Assembly: GCA_024641505.1 (NCBI GenBank)
Contig: JAHECY010000033.1
Coordinates: 1-40,474, forward strand
Source: Gammaproteobacteria bacterium
GTDB taxonomy: Bacteria > Pseudomonadota > Gammaproteobacteria > SG8-11
Reading direction: 5' to 3'
Length of the DNA stretch: 40,474 bases
Below the pieces are notes generated by a model that saw nothing but the letters and a program-made list of their open reading frames with translations, ran no database searches and had not been told where the DNA came from. Below, piece by piece: positions 9,609-16,826 of this stretch (within the stretch, counting starts at the first letter, position 1; every line of letters begins with the position of its first letter). Both the position numbers and the translations under genes were made by a program.

Positions 9609-10931
9609 TTAAGTAGGGAGAATAATTTTGACCTGAAGCCCACCCAGCGCCGGAGACGCCGAAAATTCCAGATCACCGTGATAGGACTGGACCACGTCAT
9701 GCACGATATCCAGACCCAGACCATGGCCCGAAGTGCGTTCATCCAGACGCGCGCCGCGCTGCACCAGAGTCTGAAAATCATGCGCCGTAACCCCGGGACC
9801 GTCATCCTCGATGGTCATCACCAAGGTCGCGCCTTTATGCATACTGATACGCACCTGGTGCGCCGCCCATTTGCAGGCATTGTCCAGCAGGTTTCCCAAC
9901 AGCTCCAGCAGATCCTCCCGATCGACGTTGACGTGAAGCTGCGCATCCAGGTCCTGCTCGACGCGCAGGTTCTTGTCGCGGTAAATCGCCAGCAGAGTAT
10001 CGATTAATCCCTGAATCTCCGCCGCTACGGGATAATGTTTCACATAAACGTCGGCGCCCGCCAGGCGCGCCCGTTTCAGCTCGCGCTCGGTAAGCTGCCG
10101 AATCTTGTCGAGATTGACGCCCATATCCCGGCGCAGTTGGGTATCAGCGCTGAGCTTGTCGTTGGCCAGTAATTGCTGCAATACCGAAATCGGTGTCTTC
10201 AATCCGTGAGCGAGATTGCCCAGTGACTTTCGGGAACGTTGCATGCGTTGCCGCATCGCCAGCAACAAGCGATTGATCTCCAGGATCAGGGGTGCAATTT
10301 CCCGCGGTACGTCGGCGGACAACGCACTGATTTCCCCCCGTTCCAGCTCCTGCAACTGCCGGCGCGCCGCGTCGACGGGCCGCAGGCTGCGGTGCACTAC
10401 CCACGCCTGCAGCAACACCAACGTGATCATGACCGCAATGGACACCATACCGTAACGCCATTGAAAACGAGCGATGTCTTGCTGCAGCCCGGAAATATCC
10501 TCGGCTACCACAATCGTCAGTTGATGCGCCTGCTTGTGATAACCCCGCCTGCTTACCAACAAATGTTGATTTGCGGGGCCGTCCTCGTAGCCGTAAGTGT
10601 ATGCGCCCGCGCCCAACACGGTCGGGATCAACGTCAAGTCCCATAAAGAGCGGGAACGATAGACGCCACCTTGGTAAAAAACTTCGAAATAGTGTCCGAA
10701 GAAAGGCTGACTGTATGCCGACTGCAGGCGACTGCTGTCCACGATGAGCCGCCCTTCGATGGTAAATGCCACCGCCGCCAGCACCGCTTCACCTTCCCGG
10801 TCGAGTTCATGGAGTATATATTCTTCGAGCAAATAGCGGATGGTACCCGTGACCAGCAGCCATTGGATTCCCAGCAGGATAATCAGGCTGATGAATAAAC
10901 CTCCGCCCAGCCGATATTGCAGGGAATGCAC
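9609..10931 (-). CDS. Sensor histidine kinase, PhoQ-like
   Basis: 440 residues. TM1 at about 10-33, a periplasmic sensor region, TM2 at about 155-178, a HAMP region, then a kinase core. The phosphoacceptor box reads NLAHGLKTPISVL, the H-G-L-K-T-P form typical of PhoQ relatives. The N box (LLGNLLDNACKWA), G1 (EDDGPGV) and G2 (GHGLGLDIV) are intact. Translation starts at a GTG whose G is the last base of the regulator's TAG stop (TAGTG), with GGAGG five bases upstream, so the two are translationally coupled. It is the last gene of the cytochrome b561/SHP/DHC/PepSY/regulator operon. The ligand is unknown; context suggests redox, oxygen/NO or cation sensing. Confidence 0.93.
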   Translation of the reverse strand: MHSLQYRLGGGLFISLIILLGIQWLLVTGTIRYLLEEYILHELDREGEAVLAAVAFTIEGRLIVDSSRLQSAYSQPFFGHYFEVFYQGGVYRSRSLWDLTLIPTVLGAGAYTYGYEDGPANQHLLVSRRGYHKQAHQLTIVVAEDISGLQQDIARFQWRYGMVSIAVMITLVLLQAWVVHRSLRPVDAARRQLQELERGEISALSADVPREIAPLILEINRLLLAMRQRMQRSRKSLGNLAHGLKTPISVLQQLLANDKLSADTQLRRDMGVNLDKIRQLTERELKRARLAGADVYVKHYPVAAEIQGLIDTLLAIYRDKNLRVEQDLDAQLHVNVDREDLLELLGNLLDNACKWAAHQVRISMHKGATLVMTIEDDGPGVTAHDFQTLVQRGARLDERTSGHGLGLDIVHDVVQSYHGDLEFSASPALGGLQVKIILPT

Positions 10932-11596
10932 TATGCCTCCGCCGAAAACACGTACCCTTGGCCGCGTCGCGTCTGGATCATGTCCTTACCCACGATCTGG
11001 CGCAAACGCTTGATATACACCTCAATGACATTGCTGTCTTTGTCGGAATCGTAGTCATAAACATGCTCGGTCAATTGGGATTTGGAAAGCACCCGATCCG
11101 GGTGCAACATGAGGTAACGCAGCAAACGAAATTCGGTGCCGGTCAGTTGATGCAACTCGCCTTGTGCATCGATGACTGCCTGACGCTCCTCGTCCAAACG
11201 CAGGCCACCTACCGTCAAGTCGCCGCCCACCTGCTGTTTGCTGCGCCGCACCAGAGCATGCAGCCGGGCAACCAACTCCTCAGTGTGAAAGGGTTTACCG
11301 AGATAATCGTCGGCACCGGCTTTGAAACCATCCACCCGCTCATGCCATTGATCGCGCGCCGTCAGGATGAGCACCGCGATCTTGTTGCCGGCTTGGCGCC
11401 AGGCGCGCAGCACTTCCAGACCCGACTTTCCCGGCAATCCGAGATCGAGTACCACGGCGTCATAGGGTTCCTCGCTGCCCATGAATTCACCATCGATGCC
11501 GTTATCGGCTACATCCACGGCGAATCCGGACCGCATCAGTTCCTTCTTCAGTCCCTGGGCGAGATCGGTATCGTCTTCCACCAGCAGCAATCGCAT
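10931..11596 (-). CDS. OmpR/PhoP-family response regulator
   Basis: 221 residues. A receiver domain at about 1-115 has the acidic pocket (VEDD), the phospho-Asp in VVLDLGLPG, Thr in LILTARD and Lys in LGKPF. A C-terminal OmpR-type winged helix at about 125-220 contains EFRLLRYLMLHPDRVLSKSQ and RGQGYVF. The ATG at 11596 overlaps the TGA of the PepSY gene by one base (TGATG) behind a GGAGGA Shine-Dalgarno, so I prefer it to the TTG one codon upstream. It pairs with the PhoQ-like kinase that starts on its stop codon. A direct repeat upstream of the operon (13629-13651) is a candidate binding site. Confidence 0.94.
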   Translation of the reverse strand: MRLLLVEDDTDLAQGLKKELMRSGFAVDVADNGIDGEFMGSEEPYDAVVLDLGLPGKSGLEVLRAWRQAGNKIAVLILTARDQWHERVDGFKAGADDYLGKPFHTEELVARLHALVRRSKQQVGGDLTVGGLRLDEERQAVIDAQGELHQLTGTEFRLLRYLMLHPDRVLSKSQLTEHVYDYDSDKDSNVIEVYIKRLRQIVGKDMIQTRRGQGYVFSAEA

Positions 11597-11913
11597 CAAT
11601 CCTCCAGTTCCTGTTGCAGTAGTTTACCGCTGGCGGCGTCAAACCTCAGTTCCCAGACTTTGCCCTCCGCATCGAGCACTTCAAGCTCATAAATCAATTT
11701 TCCCGCCTTGCGTTCCAAATCGACTTCCAGAATTTTGCCCGGATAGGTCTTCTTTACCTGCGTGAGCAGGTTCTCCAGCGGCAAGATCTCACCGTGTTGC
11801 ACCAATTCTCGGGCATCGTCATGGTCCAAGTCCCTGGCAACCACCGGCGGCACCACTGTCAGCAGCAAGCACGGCAGCAAACCAAGCCGAATCAGAAAAT
11901 TTGTCATCTGCAT
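11596..11913 (-). CDS. PepSY-domain periplasmic protein
   Basis: 105 residues. Signal peptide (LGLLPCLLLTVVPPVVARD), then one PepSY domain (GEILPLENLLTQVKKTYPGK, a strand with YELEVLDAEGKVWELRFDA, and a closing KLLQQELED). PepSY proteins are often encoded beside PhoPQ-like two-component systems and cytochromes b, where they are thought to modulate a protease or a sensor. Here the gene sits between the diheme cytochrome and the regulator and overlaps the regulator start by one base. The open frame extends further upstream, but only the ATG at 11913 places the signal peptide at the N-terminus. Confidence 0.9.
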   Translation of the reverse strand: MQMTNFLIRLGLLPCLLLTVVPPVVARDLDHDDARELVQHGEILPLENLLTQVKKTYPGKILEVDLERKAGKLIYELEVLDAEGKVWELRFDAASGKLLQQELED

Positions 11914-11957
11914 GGCGACGTCACCCAAAAGTTGTGATCCTACCGCGACCCATTGCG

Positions 11958-12509
11958 TCAGTCGTCCCAGCGGCCATAGCCGGGAATGGTAATTTCCCGT
12001 TCGCTGAATGATCCCGCTTCCGCACGCTGGTGGCAAGCACTGCAATTACTGAGACTGCCCACTTGCGTGTTGGTCTTGATCATGCGCGCGGGAATCTCAC
12101 GATGTTCTTTCCGAAAATAAGGAATCTCCGTGATGCGCAACGGCGCGCTATTACCCGCGGAACGGGCAAACTTCACCGAACGCCGGTAGTTAACGCGGTC
12201 CGCGCCATTGGCTACCAGGTAAGCGGTAAGCGCCTTGGTCACATCCGGCGCGAGTTCGGCATTGTCGCCAAAATGGTCGCTCAACCCGGACATGATTTTT
12301 TCCCAGGACGCCGCCGGTAACAGGCCAGGGGGATACGCCAGATGGCAGGAAGCGCATTCCGCACGGTATTGCTCATTACTGACCGCCGCCACATCCGCGG
12401 TTTTGCCCCAGGCAGCGCCCCGGTGTTCGTCGTCATCACTGGAAAACACTTCGCCCGCGACGCCGGCAAGCGCCAGAGTGGTGATCAATATTGCCAATTT
12501 TTCTTTCAT
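11958..12509 (-). CDS. Diheme cytochrome c (DHC family)
   Basis: 183 residues with a signal peptide (about 1-22) and two c-type heme sites: CASCH at 52-56 and CSACH at 156-160, the second near the C-terminus. Size, spacing and the late second heme fit the DHC family that accompanies SHP, transferring electrons to it from a membrane cytochrome b. The ATG at 12509 has GGAG about five bases upstream; the longer open frame lacks support. SHP lies 31 bases upstream and cytochrome b561 before that, the same three-gene set first described in Rhodobacter sphaeroides. Confidence 0.92.
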   Translation of the reverse strand: MKEKLAILITTLALAGVAGEVFSSDDDEHRGAAWGKTADVAAVSNEQYRAECASCHLAYPPGLLPAASWEKIMSGLSDHFGDNAELAPDVTKALTAYLVANGADRVNYRRSVKFARSAGNSAPLRITEIPYFRKEHREIPARMIKTNTQVGSLSNCSACHQRAEAGSFSEREITIPGYGRWDD

Positions 12510-12540
12510 GTCACATCTCCACACAGATTGATACTGGATT

Positions 12541-12948
12541 TCAACTACCACGGATAAAGGCCAGAAAATTTGCCTTTTCCTGCGGGCTGCATTCCCGGCC
12601 CAGGGTCCATTTGCAATTGCGTCCAAACCACTTTTCAATATGCTTGACATCGGTTAAACGCTTGCCGTTGACGCTGGGCGCCATCGCATCGATGGGTTTT
12701 CCGGTCTTGGCATGCTTACCCGTTTGGCGCAAATTCCGGGTATGACAGGTGGCGCAGGAGCGATCCTGGTCGGCTCCTGCCGGGCGAAATTCCCGGGTCC
12801 ACAGAGTGTTGGCCGCTCCCGGGTCCGCCGCGCCCGCGCCTTGACCGGCGTAGGTTTGCAGCAGTTCGTCCACGGCCGCCGCGCCGGCACTGCCTGCCAG
12901 CAGCATTGATCCCGCGAGCATTATTGCAATCGAAATTTTCTTCATCAT
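12541..12948 (-). CDS. Monoheme cytochrome c SHP (DUF1924)
   Basis: 135 residues with a signal peptide (about 1-25). A single heme site, CATCH, lies at 65-69. The block MAPSVNGKRLTDVKHIEKWF with Asn94 matches the SHP region that supplies an Asn axial ligand, displaced on oxygen or NO binding in the characterised R. sphaeroides protein. Cys112 and Cys120 (NCKWTLGREC) could form the disulfide known in that protein. The start is ATG 12948 behind GGAG; the TTG at 12975 is rejected because it would put nine residues before the signal peptide. The physiological role of SHP is unresolved; it binds small diatomic ligands and is reduced by DHC. Confidence 0.92.
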   Translation of the reverse strand: MMKKISIAIMLAGSMLLAGSAGAAAVDELLQTYAGQGAGAADPGAANTLWTREFRPAGADQDRSCATCHTRNLRQTGKHAKTGKPIDAMAPSVNGKRLTDVKHIEKWFGRNCKWTLGRECSPQEKANFLAFIRGS

Positions 12949-13005
12949 CCGGTCTCCAATTAACAGGTAAAACAATTGCGCCGCGATACCCTGCTGGCGC
13001 CATGA

Positions 13006-13575
13006 TCACTCGATGACTTTCTTGCGTCCGGTCCACATGGCGCGCACCAGATTTTCCCGATGCACCACGCTCTCAAACAGCACGCCCGCCAAATGCACCA
13101 CGACCAGCGTCAGGGTAAAATTCGCGAAGAATTCATGAATTTCCTCGAACACATCCTCTAGCCAGGCGCCACCCGCCACGCTGGCGAGAGGCCCCGCATG
13201 GTCACCGGCGCCGTAAACCACCATGCCGGTAATCACGGTCACCACCAGGCTCACCAGCAACAGCACGATCATGGCGCCGCCGGCGGGATTGTGACCCAGG
13301 TAGCGCGGTGCACGCAGCTTCAGGGTATTCTTGAGGTATCCCAGAACCGCGCGTGGCCGATAGACGAATTGGGAAAATCGCGCGTACCGGGTGCCGATCA
13401 ACCCCCAGACGACACGCAACAACAGCAGCAAACCTATAGTGTATCCGGCAAATACGTGCAGCCCCAGAAAATCCTCCTGGGTCACATAGGCACTGGCAAA
13501 ACTCAGCACCAGAAGCCAGTGGAAATAGCGCACCACCGCATCCCATACCCGTACAGTTTTTTCGCTTGCCGCCAT
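13006..13575 (-). CDS. Membrane cytochrome b561 (bacterial type)
   Basis: 189 residues with four membrane helices. Candidate heme-ligating histidines are His19 (YFHW), His40 (LGLHVFAGY) and two late ones in FEEIHEFF and VVVHLAGVLFE, as in the diheme bacterial cytochrome b561 family. It should pass electrons from the quinol pool to periplasmic DHC and on to SHP. It is the first gene of the operon; ATG 13575 has AGGAG about seven bases upstream. Spacing to SHP is 57 bases. Confidence 0.94.
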   Translation of the reverse strand: MAASEKTVRVWDAVVRYFHWLLVLSFASAYVTQEDFLGLHVFAGYTIGLLLLLRVVWGLIGTRYARFSQFVYRPRAVLGYLKNTLKLRAPRYLGHNPAGGAMIVLLLVSLVVTVITGMVVYGAGDHAGPLASVAGGAWLEDVFEEIHEFFANFTLTLVVVHLAGVLFESVVHRENLVRAMWTGRKKVIE

Positions 13576-13628
13576 TGCAGCACTCCTGATCCGACACTAT
13601 GACAACAGTGTACTGATGCTGGCTGAAC

Positions 13629-13651
13629 TCAAGGTGAACGAAATCAAGGTG
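13629..13651 (-). promoter_or_regulatory. Direct repeat upstream of the cytochrome operon, candidate regulator site
   Basis: On the minus strand CACCTTGA occurs twice with seven bases between (15-base period), 54-76 bases before the cytochrome b561 start. OmpR/PhoP-type regulators bind direct repeats, and the operon encodes such a regulator. Their usual period is nearer 10-11 bases, so the assignment is tentative. Confidence 0.35.
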
Positions 13652-13830
13652 TTTGAGGCAATCCGGGCGGTGGGGCGCCGTGATAACAATATTTAATATT
13701 TGTACATGAGCGACACCGCCATGGCGGGATTTCTTATAAGGCGATATTTCCCGAAATTACAAAGAGTGCGAGCTTTATCGCAGTTCATCGCTATAGCGAA
13801 GTGATAATGCGAGAAAATCCGCCGATACCG

Positions 13831-13858
13831 TTGCTTCTGTTTTAAGCAGTGATACACT
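13831..13858 (+). promoter_or_regulatory. Candidate sigma70 promoter for the lipoprotein gene
   Basis: TTGCTT and TACACT are separated by 16 bases, ending 49 bases before the lipoprotein ATG. The match is fair (TTGACA/TATAAT consensus). The rest of 13576-13907 holds the cytochrome-operon upstream region and a near-palindrome of A/T around 13690; I see no further gene there. Confidence 0.4.
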
Positions 13859-13907
13859 GACTGGCATTACATAAAACAAGATCATGAACCCGTGGGAGGG
13901 GCAACAT

Positions 13908-14339
13908 ATGAGAACAACAGTAGCCACGGCTGCGGGCGCCGGTATGGCGTTGCTGCTGTCGATAACAGCAGGGGGATGTGCCAGCACTGTAAAAGTGTAT
14001 GCCGGACCCGAATTGCCGCAGTCTCGTGTTTCCACATTGATGCCGGACAAGGCTTCCGGCAGCCACCTTTCGGAAATCAACATTCGTCGCATCAACGGCA
14101 AACAGGTGGATGATTTGATCAATCCACAGTACCAGGTACTACCGGGGCAACACACGGTAAATGTAGAAATGCGCAAAGAGGGTCCGAGCCGCAGCGTGTA
14201 CGCCACGTCCCGCGCCATCAACAACGTTTCCTTTACCGCCTTACCCGGTCATAACTATCGCATAGTCGGCGATATCCAAGATGGTATTGGCATGGTGTGG
14301 GTGGAAGATGCCGCGAGCGGCGACCGGGTCAGCGAATAA
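13908..14339 (+). CDS. Outer-membrane or inner-membrane lipoprotein of unknown function
   Basis: 143 residues. The signal peptide ends in a lipobox, TAGGC, with the lipidated Cys at about 24. The mature part (about 120 residues) contains RINGKQVDDLINPQYQVLPG and a strand-rich C-terminus (LPGHNYRIVGDIQDGIGMVW) resembling small PEGA-like beta-sandwich lipoproteins; I do not recognise a specific family. ATG 13908 has GGAGGGG six bases upstream, which decides it over the in-frame ATG at 13884. Confidence 0.82.
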   Translation: MRTTVATAAGAGMALLLSITAGGCASTVKVYAGPELPQSRVSTLMPDKASGSHLSEINIRRINGKQVDDLINPQYQVLPGQHTVNVEMRKEGPSRSVYATSRAINNVSFTALPGHNYRIVGDIQDGIGMVWVEDAASGDRVSE

Positions 14340-14369
14340 CGCGGTACTGTGGCTCAACCGCGTGCCGGT

Positions 14370-14822
14370 TCAGTCCCGCAGCACATATTGCGATAACTGT
14401 TGCAGCAGCACGGTCATATCACTGGACAAGGCATCGCCGCTTTGTTGGTGATAATTTCGGACCTTGCCGGATACCGTCAGTTTGAGTTCATGGTTGATGC
14501 AGTCACGGCAGGCGCTCTCCGCGGGAAATGTCTGGGGCGTCAGGTAGACCGCATGCACCTGACGCGACAGCGCTTCAATATCCGGCGGTGACAGCAAGCC
14601 GGTTTTCTCCCGCCCTCTGCGTTCGTCAATTACCGACATCCGGGCGTCATCGGTAATTCGTATCACCTGGCGCATGCCCAAGAAACCGCCGGAAATGTGA
14701 TATTCCAGCGACCAGGGCGCCTCACAGGATTCTTCAGGCAGCGGCGAATCGGCACCCAACGGCGCGGCACCCGCCGGCGCCTGCCACAATATCAATAGCC
14801 AAAAACCAAGATAGTTGCGCAT
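14370..14822 (-). CDS. Small secreted protein of unknown function
   Basis: 150 residues with a signal peptide (LLILWQAPAGAA, cleaved near residue 19). The mature part has Cys33 and a Cys pair (ACRDC) near residue 105 that could form disulfides in the periplasm. It includes YHISGGFLGMRQVIRITDDA and a C-terminal helix. I do not recognise the family. It is convergent with the lipoprotein gene, 30 bases away. Confidence 0.7.
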   Translation of the reverse strand: MRNYLGFWLLILWQAPAGAAPLGADSPLPEESCEAPWSLEYHISGGFLGMRQVIRITDDARMSVIDERRGREKTGLLSPPDIEALSRQVHAVYLTPQTFPAESACRDCINHELKLTVSGKVRNYHQQSGDALSSDMTVLLQQLSQYVLRD

Positions 14823-15128
14823 GCCGCACTCCGACCTACGTAGTGATTTAAGGTGGTGATGAAACCTCAGGGAGCATCATTGCTGTAGACACGGGACGCC
14901 GTCAAGAGCCACGCAGCGACTGGACGGCCGCCATCGAAACCCAAGCCTCCCACCAGGACCTCGAACCACCAACCAAATCGCTGCCCTCAACCAACTACCT
15001 GATTGAATCCATTGGTATTGATGCATTATTTATCAGGCACCTGCGCGCGGCGCCCGGTCAAGCCTCGCAGCACTGCCCGTTAACACAACATGATTGCCGA
15101 CAGGACGTGCGCAAACCACGGCCGGCAT
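14823..15128 (+). other. Intergenic stretch without a supported gene
   Basis: About 306 bases between two minus-strand genes. One plus-strand frame is open for over 200 bases here and continues antisense to the DUF2789 gene, but it has no usable start codon or Shine-Dalgarno. No clear terminator hairpin is visible. Confidence 0.4.
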
Positions 15129-15359
15129 TTATCGCAGCAACAAATCCAGTTCGTCCGCCGCGACCGCCCAATCGGCATCCAGTTCGATCGCCTCGCGGAG
15201 AAAAGCCGCTTGCGCGGGGGACCACCACGGGGCATGGGAGAGCCGCACTTCAGGCGACAGGGGGCTGTGTTGTTCCACAAAACTGTGGATACTGGGTTCG
15301 TCGTCGGGCAACCCGAGCTGCGCGAATAAGGCACCCAAACTCTTGATAAAACCGTGCAT
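15129..15359 (-). CDS. DUF2789 protein
   Basis: 76 residues matching DUF2789 over its full length: LGALFAQLGLPDDEPSIHSF at the start and WWSPAQAAFLREAIELDADW with a C-terminal ELDLLLR. The family is small, all-helical, largely gammaproteobacterial and uncharacterised. No membrane or export signal. It stands alone, with 371 bases upstream and about 240 bases to the next minus-strand gene. Confidence 0.88.
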   Translation of the reverse strand: MHGFIKSLGALFAQLGLPDDEPSIHSFVEQHSPLSPEVRLSHAPWWSPAQAAFLREAIELDADWAVAADELDLLLR

Positions 15360-15731
15360 TGTTCACTCCGAAATGACTGGCAGGAAAGTAGGGAATACTC
15401 CGGAGTTAGCGGCCAATGACACCGATACTTCAACAAATCCGTCTGCAATTTTTGCGAATGTGATCTGGAGCACACTTTTTACCGGAGAGTGCCCTTGGCG
15501 GTGATTTAGACGGGGCGCTACCCCAGCGCAACTGCGCCCTGGTGTTGCAATTTCCAGGAATACCGCCTGCCCCCGATGTATTCCCGAAGGCGCGATACCC
15601 GGCCAGGCAGAATTAATCGGTTCGTAAATTCAGTGAACCAGCATGCTGGTGCGGCGCCCACGAATCGGAAACCGCAAGTGGCAATTTAACATACCGGCCG
15701 ACGTGGCGGTCGGCCGGTCATCCGTCACAGA
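15360..15731. other. Intergenic stretch with a strong GC hairpin
   Basis: Upstream of DUF2789 and downstream of the DUF2846-like lipoprotein. The only clear element is the inverted repeat at 15693-15718 listed separately. I see no open frame worth calling. Confidence 0.5.
15693..15718 (-). terminator. Perfect 10-bp hairpin after the lipoprotein gene
   Basis: ACCGGCCGAC and GTCGGCCGGT flank a 6-base loop, 13 bases after the lipoprotein stop. No T-run follows on the minus strand (ATGTTAAATT), so it could be a weak intrinsic terminator or a 3'-end protecting structure. Confidence 0.5.
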
Positions 15732-16307
15732 CTAAACGCCGGAGTCTTTATTTAACATGGTCTTATCAGCGCCCTTCTGCTCAAATTCCGGTAGATACTT
15801 GTCTTTCTTGGCTTTACTATTGGCGGCGATTTTCTCCGCATAGGCCAAACCTGCCGGCGCCGGCTCCATCGGCTTCATGACCTTAAGCCAGGCATCGATT
15901 TTATCTTTCTCCAGTTGTCCGTTTTGGGGATGGAAACTGAAACGTCCGCCAAAAACCCCGGGCCTGATTTGAACCACCGCATAATAGGTTTTTCCTGCCG
16001 CCAATTCGGCTTCCATAAAATCTGCGCTTTCGCCAATGACCATAAACAAATGCTTTCCAGGCTCCGCTTGATAAGGAATTATGGTCTTGACGGTAGAGGT
16101 CCCCAGGTACTGATCACCGTCATACAGCACCGCCACATTACCATCCCCCAACATACGTGCCGGCCGCAAAAAAACCACCAGCGCCTTACCGGGCTGAGGC
16201 GTGATTGCGACACTCGCATCTTTGATCACCATCATATGAGGTGCTCCACAACCAACCATAATTGAAACAAATATGCTTATCATTAACAACTTTATCGCGA
16301 ATTTCAT
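15732..16307 (-). CDS. DUF2846-like lipoprotein
   Basis: 191 residues with a lipobox (IMVGC, Cys about 20). The central part, KALVVFLRPARMLGDGNVAV then PGKHLFMVIGES and LAAGKTYYAVV, resembles DUF2846-type lipoproteins, whose function is unknown. The C-terminal 60 residues are charged and helical (KIAANSKAKKDKYLPEF). ATG 16307 has GGAG six bases upstream and puts the signal peptide first; the longer frame to 16388 does not. Confidence 0.8.
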   Translation of the reverse strand: MKFAIKLLMISIFVSIMVGCGAPHMMVIKDASVAITPQPGKALVVFLRPARMLGDGNVAVLYDGDQYLGTSTVKTIIPYQAEPGKHLFMVIGESADFMEAELAAGKTYYAVVQIRPGVFGGRFSFHPQNGQLEKDKIDAWLKVMKPMEPAPAGLAYAEKIAANSKAKKDKYLPEFEQKGADKTMLNKDSGV

Positions 16308-16826
16308 GGAGTCTCCTTCGTCAGGGAATCGAGCTGGATTTTTATTTTTTCCCGGCATCGACCAGGACTGAAACACATTACCAAGCAATGTTCGACACTC
16401 AGCCGTACTTTGGAAGTATAGACCATAAAAAACCCGAGTTTGTCAGCAAGGCACATTTCAGGAACTGATCTTGACCGGGGACACTCGCGCAGCTACCGGA
16501 GCCGTGGCGGTGTTGGCGGGAAAACCCACCCCCGGGAATTCATGACCGCCATCTTCCGCCATCACGGCACCATCATTATTTCCCATCGGCATACCGTTCG
16601 GGGCCATACTCACCGAGCCGACAAACATCATTCCCGCAACGGGGCCCAGCGTCCCTGGTCAGCACGCGCAGTACCACACATTATTTCTGGCATTATTGGT
16701 CAGAAACCATGTCCGCTATCAATATTCCAGCCCATAGAACGATATACCTGGGAAGGAACCAGCACGAAGGCGGGACGCCAGTGTTGACGTACGCCACCTG
16801 GAATTCAACCGCGGCTCTTGAACCTT
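16308..16826. other. Intergenic stretch with a doubtful 57-codon minus-strand ORF
   Basis: 519 bases upstream of both the lipoprotein (minus) and the GspE-like gene (plus), so promoters for both should lie here, but I see no strong match. On the minus strand ATG 16631 to TGA 16458 encodes 57 residues beginning MMFVGSVSMAPNGMPMGNND, Met- and Gly-rich, with GCGGGA too close to the start. It may be a gene remnant or chance. Confidence 0.3.

Noticed and set aside
14860-15346. Long plus-strand open frame upstream of and antisense to DUF2789
   Set aside because: No usable start codon before the DUF2789 region, and the second half is antisense to a recognised gene.
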